DNA of 64,000 nucleotides from contig JAAROD010000004.1 in NCBI GenBank assembly GCA_012274445.1, positions 2,852,001 through 2,916,000 of the forward strand, written 5' to 3'. The translations under genes and the position numbers were made by a program. Below, piece by piece: positions 57,078-64,000 of the stretch. The notes under the pieces were generated by a model. The model did no database searches, was not told the origin of the DNA, and saw only the letters and a program-made list of their open reading frames with translations. Each line of letters begins with the position of its first letter. Position 1 is the stretch's first letter. The DNA comes from Sclerotiophoma versabilis. Its lineage: Eukaryota; Ascomycota; Dothideomycetes; Pleosporales; Didymellaceae.

Positions 57078-58434
57078 ATGAGTATCGAATCGCTCTCTGC
57101 GGACGTTTCGCGGCTTTCCACTCAGCTGGAGTACCAGCTGCAGGAATGGAAGATCACGCCGGCCACCTCTGATGAGAGCGGACGGTCCCCCTTCTCTGCC
57201 GAGCCGCCGTCGGTGCGCGCAACTAGGAATGCCCTTGTCGATGCGGCGGTGCAACTGTCAAGGCTCGCTCAGGGCCCAGAGGACCATATGCTAGGGCTTG
57301 CCATGGGCGCGGTGTGTTAACCTGCTTTGGCCTTGATGCTGTCAAGCTCGCATTGATATGCCAACATGATCCTTTTGCATGGTCGCTAATTATTTGCAGA
57401 CCACTGATGCCGCAGTTTTGGGTGCCATCATCCGCTTCGGCCTGCCCAGTCTGATTCCTCTGGGTGGGAGTGCAACCAGCAGCATATTGGCGCAACAAAC
57501 TTCTCTCGAGGAACCCATTCTTGCTCGGATCCTCCGGTATGCAGTGGGGCTAGGAATCTTCCAGGAGCTCACCCCAGGTTCCTTCTCCCATTCCGCTGCG
57601 TCGGCCAGGCTGGCTGGAGATGAACACCTGCAGAACATTGTGCTGCTCACCACACACAACCTCGCCCGTATCATGGTCCGCTTGCCTGATGCCCTCCATG
57701 ACAAGGCACCCACTGCCTTCAACCTGGCATTCCCCGAATATTCAAACGTCTTTGAATACTTTGCTAAGGATGCCCAAGCAAGCGGTCGCTACCACCGTTA
57801 CCTGCTTGGGCGTGTCCACACATCCCGTTGGGCTATCCGCCACTTGAAATCAGCATGGCGCTGGGCTGATGTCGGCAGCGGCACCATCGTCGACGTGGGC
57901 GGCTCTTCAGGCCACACATGCTTAGCCCTAGCCGAAGTATGCCCCCAGGCACGCTTCATAATCCAGGACATCGACCGCGAGGCGCTAGCTCACGCCCGCA
58001 CCGCCGTCCAAGCCGCAAGCGCCGACACAGCCGCCCGCACCTCCTTCGAAGAATACGACTTCTTCACTCCCCAGAAGACAGTAGCCGACATCTATATCTT
58101 CCGCCACATCCTGCACGACTGGTCCGACGCCGACACGGTCCGCATCCTACGCAACCTCGTCCCCGCCCTGCAGCCCGGCGCCCGCGTCCTAGTCAGCGAA
58201 GGACTGCTCCCCGCACCACCCGCACACCCGACCAACACCCTCGACGAAAAAATGATCCGCATCGAGGACATGATCATGCTCGCCGTCCACGCCGCCCCGG
58301 AACGCAGCTGTTCCGACTTCAACCGCTTATTCACCGAAGCAAGCCCCTCATTCCGCCTCGTCGGCACAACAGGCGGTGAAAACGGCGCTTTCCAATCTCT
58401 CCTCGAGTTTGAATATGTCGGCTCGTCAAAATAA
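57078..58434 (+). CDS. O-methyltransferase, polyketide-cluster type
   Basis: SAM-dependent O-methyltransferase (PF00891 type). Two exons, 57078-57311 and 57400-58434, join through an 88-nt intron (GTGTGT...GCAG) and give 422 residues. The SAM site is IVDVGGSSGHTCLAL at about residue 241. Downstream are RFIIQDID, the acidic loop that contacts the ribose, and IYIFRHILHDWSDADTVRIL, which contains the HDW motif that supplies the catalytic His. The N-terminal ~120 residues are a helical dimerisation region. The open frame extends back to 57027 only through a TTG, so the ATG at 57078 is used. It is the likely methyl donor enzyme of the adjacent polyketide pathway. Confidence 0.9.
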
Positions 58435-59068
58435 ATTCAGTCTAGGAATGCGAGGCCCTGGTATGTAGCACTACTCACTTATAGAGTATTACTTCCGCGC
58501 TTGCCGGAGCGCAGGGAAATGCAATGAAATGCAATGAAATGAAATGCAATATAATGCAATATAATGCAACAAAATGAAATAAAATAAAACAAAATATTTC
58601 CTTTGTATCTGAATTGTACCTTCTCCCTCGCTGTAATATACTCGTGTTATGTTAGTTGTGTATGTATATGTATATATCTCTCTCTTTTTTTTTTTGAGTA
58701 GGATACAAATTTTGGATGAAAGAATTATCAACACGCACTACATTCCTTCGACGTGTTGATCTGTCTGTTCTGTGCAATCTCTTCACGTTGAGCGGAGGGT
58801 AATTAATAGTTAAAGTTGAGTGAGTTGCGAGGTTCTGAAAAGTTCAAAAGAGTGTGGCGATGAGTTGTACGTGTGTCAATTAATACATGTTTAGAATTCA
58901 AAGGGGAATTTATTTCTCCCGAAAAAAAAAACCCCCCCCCTACAATAATTCCTATATCCAGCACATGCGCGTTTAAAGTCTAAATCTTGAAATGTTGAGA
59001 GTTCATTAGGATAGCGCACTCTCTCGCCATCGATATCAAGTGTGTCGAGAAGTACATCCAGAACTGCT
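58435..59068. other. Intergenic with an AATG-type microsatellite
   Basis: The ends of the O-methyltransferase and PKS genes converge here. 58517-58600 is a drifting repeat of ATGCAATGAA, ATGCAATATA and AAATAAAAC-like units. An A10C9 run lies at 58922-58940. No gene is seen. Confidence 0.7.
58517..58600. repeat. Imperfect short tandem repeat (aatgc/aatga/aaata)
   Basis: Five-base units AATGC, AATGA, AATAT and AAATA follow each other with gradual change. It is non-coding. Confidence 0.8.
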
Positions 59069-62000
59069 CTAATGCGTCTTGGAGAACACCTCCTCGATAA
59101 TGTCTTTGTACACCGTTGCTACAGCCCTGACTTTGGGGTACTTGAACATATCCGTATGGCTCGCTTCGACGGTCAAACTCGAAACCTGGCCGCCGACGAG
59201 TGCGGCCCAGCCCTTGGATTCGTCTGCCTCATCGTCCCAGTGTCCGCGCGCCCATCGCACAAGGTGCTCGTTGGCTTCGTCACCAGCATCGAGAACAGGA
59301 CCCGTTGTTCCGGTTATCAGTACGGTTCCGTGCTGCGGTCGGGCTGATGCTGGCAAAGGGGTTGGATGATATGCTAGCAGAGATTTGACTGTGGCGCAGA
59401 GGTGCTGCTGCCGGGGCTTAGGCATCGGAAGAGCAGCAGGGTGGATAGCGCCAACACGACTAGTAAAGACGCCGGCTTGCTGCAAATGCTCCAGGGTGAG
59501 GGGAGTGGGAAGTTTGACCTTTTCGGCTAGCTCTGTGCCAGCGGGCGCAGGCATGTCGATCAGAACGAGGCTCAGGATGTTTGACGATAGCTGTCTGCAC
59601 ACTTCAAATGCATGTACAGCGCCGGCAGAGAATCCAACCAGAAGATAGGGTCCAGATGGGTGCGTTTCCCGAATAGCTGCTGCGTACGACTCAGCCAGCA
59701 CTTCGACGCTGCAGTCGTAGTCCGACCCTTCGCGGGCAAATGGTGTTTCTATGCCGTATACTTTCCGATCGCCCGCAAGAGCCGGTAGCGTCATGAATGA
59801 GCTCACTGTGCCAGTAGCATCGGCGAGTATAAAGACTGGTGTCGCAGCAGATGACGGTGACCCATGCATCAAAACAACTCTCGCGCGGTTCTGGGTGGGT
59901 GCCTGTTCCAGGTTCGCCACCTCAACATCCGGTACTTGTTCCTGGATCTCCTTGACCGGTTCAGAGATTTTGTTCTCTTCTGTCTCCTCGCCATTCTCGC
60001 TCTCGGAGTTGTACTCTTCTTCATCAACAGCGCCTTTAAGCGCAGATTGCCCACCAAGGGCAGCGACGGCTTCACCAACGGTAGGATGGTCGAAGAAAAA
60101 GGAGCCCGGAAGCTCTACTCCTGTTTCGTTTCTGATGGCAGCAATGATTGCAATCACCATCAGTGAGTCGACTCCCAGGTCAGCAAACACGACATCGGGT
60201 GTCAATTCCGCCAAGTCTGCTCCAGTCTCGGCGGCTACTACAGCGAGCAACTTTTCTACCGTCTCTGACCCTGCTGCATCGTTCTCGCTTACAGATGTAG
60301 CAGTCGATGCCAACTCATCGGAGCTTTGATCGGCACCTGAGCTTGCTGTATCTGCAGGCGATTGACTGCCAGTGTTATGCGAAAACATAGGCACGGAGGC
60401 AGTAGTGACTGAGCGCTCTATCCTGGCACGTTGCTGTATGGTTGGATCTGCGGCCTGGAAAAGAGAAACCAGAGTCGCCTTCTTCATCTTCTTGGACTGA
60501 ACGCCAAGAGCCACGCAGACAAGAGTGTCTCCGCTGAAGACATAGACGTCTCCGACTAAGAGTGAGCCTCCCTGCGTTTCCTCCATGCGCACATAGCTGG
60601 TGTACGTGTTCTCCTCCGAGAGTGGCTGGAACAGATGCCATTTATCTATGCCGATAGAAAGGAAGGCAATGTCTTTGGGATACTTGAGACCGCAGTTTAG
60701 GAACCAGCCAGCAAGGTGAACCACAGCATCCAGCAAATGTGCCTTGAACATGAAGCTGCCTTTGCCAGAGTTGGCGGGCAGTTTCACAGTTCCGACAGCA
60801 TCACGGAAGTCGCCGTCCAAGACAACTTCTTCAAGACCTTGGTAGCTAGGTGCATAGTCGACGAGGTTCTGGAAGAGCGAATATACGACTGGCTTGAACA
60901 GACGGTGGCCAAGGCCATTGTTAGCCCTTTCTTGCAAAGCTTCAATACGCGCACGGACAAAGAAAAGTTCACGGGACAAGGTTTTCTTCACATCACCATT
61001 GCCTTTGTATGAGATGGAACACCCGCCCATATTGTGAATGCCCGTTTCATCGCGCAGCCTGAAAGCCACTATGCAGACAGCCGGCTTCTTCGAGTCGGGA
61101 ATTCTGGCGGCGATCTCAATCGTCTGCTCTCGGGGCTTGTCAGACACAACCAGCGGGTGCGTGATGGCCAAGTCGGAGATGCTGAGAGCTGGAAGTTGTG
61201 TTTTAGGCTGTAGTGTCTGGTGCGCAAACTTGGCCACAGACAGAGCCATGTCGCAGAAGATGCTGCTGGGACAAATGGTCACCCCAGCAACAGCATGGCC
61301 ACGGATCGCCTCAAACAGATCCGGCTCATACGGATCGGTTTCAAAAACGAAGGATACGACATCTCCATCCTGACTGGTACTTTTGAAACGTTGCAGCGAT
61401 GTCGTGGGGAATCCAGCGACGACTGGCGCAGACTTAGCTGCAGGCTCACTGACAAGCCCACGTGCACTCTCCACCGTCTTTTCACGGAAAGGTACCCAAA
61501 ACTCCTTCTCATCGAAAGCATAGTGAGGTAGGTCGAGTAAAGAGAGGTGCTTGATGAAGTCCTTGTGGTACTCGGGCCACTTTACAGAGATACCTGCGGA
61601 ATACAGCGTTGCCAAACTTGTAGAAAGCACCGTCCAATCGTCGTCTTTAGACTTGAGCGAGGCAAGCAGACGGTCTTGGGTCACAGAGAGCGTTGCTCGA
61701 ACGAGACCGTTGCAGATTGGCTCCGGACCCATCTCCACAAATACAGTGTTGTCATTGACTAGTCCAGCAGCCCTGCATGCTTCGAGCGCCGGCATGAACG
61801 CTACCGGCTCCCGCGCCTGTCGCCGAAGGTAGTTGGGCGAGAAGGGGTTGGATCCGGTGACGACTCTACCTAGCAGTGTCGATGCAATTGGAATTGTTGG
61901 TTCCGAGAAGACGACACCCTGGGCACACTGCTCAAAGTCATCGAGTATGGGCTCGAGTTGCTTTGAATGAAAGCCATATGGGACAGGCAGAAGCGTCGAT

Positions 62001-64000
62001 CGTACGCCAGATGTCTTGAGCTCCTCCTGAAGACTCTCCAGGTGGTTGATGGTCCCGCTAGTCACGGTCATGTTTGGCGCATTAATGCAAGCTATCTCAC
62101 AAGAGCTCCACCTGCCAGAGTCCAGGCGTTGACGCATGGCTGGCTCAGCTTCCGCTACAGCAAGCATTGCATACTCGTGGGCGGTGAGTTTCTTCTCCAT
62201 GATTGCGGCACGAGTGGCGACGAGATAGATTGTGTCGCTCATGGAGAGCACGCCAGCCACACAGAGGGCGGCATACTCACCAAGGCTATGTCCGACGACT
62301 ACATCAGGACGCACATCCAGCGACTGGAACAGACGAGCAAGGGCGATTTCCAAAGCTACAATTGCAAGTTGAGACTGAGCTGGGCTCGCCGTGGACACGT
62401 CAAAGTCACCCTGTGCGATGAGATGGACGAATTTTGGTAGACGCTGGAGATCAGCAAGCATCTGCAGTGATTCCAGCTCGCGCCGAAAAGACAAGCTGTG
62501 GTGCCACAGGTCTTTGCCCATGCCAGCGTAAAGGGAGCCTTGGCCAGTAAAAGTGAAGACAACATTGGGGCTGGGGCCACGACTATTCGAGGGTCCTGCA
62601 CTGACATTGGCTGACAGGCGGTCGGCCAGCTCGGCAGTACTGTCGACAACAAAAGCAGCGCGGAGGGGACCGTGCATGCGTCTTGCCGTGGTGGTGTATG
62701 CAACATCAGCCAGGCGCACGGCAGGGTGCTTGTTGAGATATTCCAGTAGTCTCTGCCTGTTGCCAGACAACGAGGCTGGGGTACGAGCAGAGAGGGTTAC
62801 AATGTGACACGGACGCGGGTCAAGTGTTTTGTGTGGCTTTGGTGGAGCTTCCTCAATGAGCACGCACGAGTTTCCGCCCTGAAGGGAAAATATAAGCATC
62901 AAGGAAGTACAATAGATTCTAGCAAGTCAATACATACCGCAGCATCGAAACTGTTGACAAATGCGCGCCGCTTGCCGTCGGCAGCAGGCTGAAGGGGGGA
63001 GGGTTGGGTAGCAATGCGGACATTCAGACGGTCCAAGTCTGGGAACTTTGAGTTGATTTTGAAGGGAACTCCAGGCTGTGGGGGGATGCGTCGTTCGCGG
63101 AACATCAACAAGACCTTTAGCAACGAGGAGATGCCGGCAGCGGCTTCCCCGTGGCCGATGTTAGCCTTGACAGCTCCTACGACCAGGGGATGCTCCTTTG
63201 TGCGGCCGCGACCAAAAGTAGACAGCACTGAAGACATTTCCATGGAATCGCCAGCCTGGGTGCCAGTGCCGTGCATCTCGACATAGGAGACGGTCTTGGG
63301 GTCGGTGGCGGTCTTGTGCAGAATGTCGTTGTAAAGACGGTGCTGGGCAGAGGCAGAGGGATGGGTGATGGACGAGGCATCGCTGCTGTAGTTGCGGGCG
63401 CCGCCAGGAATGAGGCCCAGGATGTTGTCGTTGTCGGCCAGGGCATCCTCCAAGCGCTTGAGGACGACGACGCCAACGGCTTCACCTCGACAGTAGCCGT
63501 CAGCGTCGTCGTGGAAAGTGCTGCAGCCACCAGGGCCCAGGGACAGGAAGCCGCCGCGGCTGAGGCCGGCGAAAGGCCAGGGGGAGCTGAGGACGGAGCC
63601 GGCGCCGGCCAAGGCGGTGTCGCAGTCGCGGTTGAGCAGGGCACGGCAGGCGAGGATGGTGGCGGTGATGCTTGTGGCACAGGCGCTGTCGACGGCAAAG
63701 GCGCCGCCGCCCCACTTGAAGTGGTAGTTGAGGCGGCCGGGGCCAAAGGCACGTACAATGCCGGGGATGTAGTAGATGTCGACGCCCTCGTTGGCAAGGA
63801 TCTCGCGGTGGTCGTCCGAGGCCTGGCCAAGATAGGTGGCGATGCGGTCGCTGCGGGTGGACGGGGTGGCGTCCGGGTAGTAGCCGGCGGACTCGAGGGC
63901 CTCGTAGCTGGCCGTCAGCAGCAGACGGTGGACGGGGTCCATCTGCATGGCCTCGCGCGGCGACACATTGAACAGCCGGTGGTCGAAGAGGCCGGGCCGG
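59069..64000 (-). CDS. Non-reducing polyketide synthase (KS-AT-PT-ACP-TE), 5' part off the right edge
   Basis: Iterative type I PKS that makes an aromatic polyketide. Two exons are visible: 64000-62938 and 62878-59069, with a 59-nt intron (GTATGT...TTCAG) joining SFDAA to GGNSCVLIEE. Domains in order: KS with the active Cys in DSACATS (codon 63681-63679), then EMHGTGTQAGD and KANIGHGEAAAG; malonyl AT with GHSLGEYAAL (Ser at 62287-62285); a product-template domain with IRGHAVAGVTICPS (His) and HLLDAVVHLAGW (Asp); one ACP with GVDSLMVIA (Ser at 60166-60164); and a thioesterase with LVGFSAGAVHAFE (Ser at 59629-59627). The acidic ACP-TE linker is rich in E. The starter-unit domain and the KS start lie outside the window. 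No reducing domain is present. With the monooxygenase and O-methyltransferase it forms a cluster that may continue to the right. Confidence 0.93.

Noticed and set aside
59042..60329. Plus-strand open frames opposite the PKS
   Set aside because: They are shadows of the well-supported PKS frame on the minus strand.

Overview
The window is nuclear DNA of a filamentous ascomycete, most probably a Dothideomycete close to the Pleosporales. The grounds are short introns (about 45-90 nt, GTRNGT donors), fungal-only families (Kei1, rhodopsin-like membrane proteins, HET, DUF3435, non-reducing PKS), and AT-rich blocks where coding relics carry C-to-T type nonsense changes, as expected from repeat-induced point mutation (RIP).

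There are three zones. (1) 1-13.4 kb is a conserved housekeeping block: SEC1 (partial, minus), SUV3, KEI1, an F-box protein, ELP4, a small membrane protein and an Ssp120-like EF-hand protein. (2) 13.4-55.2 kb is an accessory island. It holds 5S rRNA relics, a solo LTR, tandem repeats, AT-rich gene-poor DNA and many broken genes (CorA-like, a killer-toxin-chitinase-like coiled-coil gene, a TPR relic, a HET C-terminus, a rhodopsin-like protein, a DUF3435 recombinase-like gene, a PD-(D/E)XK-like/GLFG gene, Ish1-like). A few intact genes sit among them. (3) 55.2-64 kb is the edge of a secondary-metabolite cluster: an FAD monooxygenase and an O-methyltransferase, divergently transcribed, then a non-reducing polyketide synthase whose N-terminus lies beyond the right edge.

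The most interesting unit is at 24.4-31.9 kb in the island. Three intact genes lie together: a TPR-CHAT protease (minus), a caspase-fold (C14) protein with a beta-rich C-terminal region (plus), and a small protein that looks like a fungal gasdermin (plus). Fungal and bacterial gasdermins are known to sit beside genes for CHAT, caspase-like or subtilisin proteases that activate them by cleavage. This locus therefore looks like a regulated cell-death or allorecognition module. Having both a CHAT and a C14 protease around one gasdermin is unusual and worth testing. The wider island, with a decayed DUF3435 recombinase-like gene at 42-45 kb, hints at past mobile-element activity.

All assignments come from reading motifs by eye. 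No database search, alignment score or structure prediction was run.
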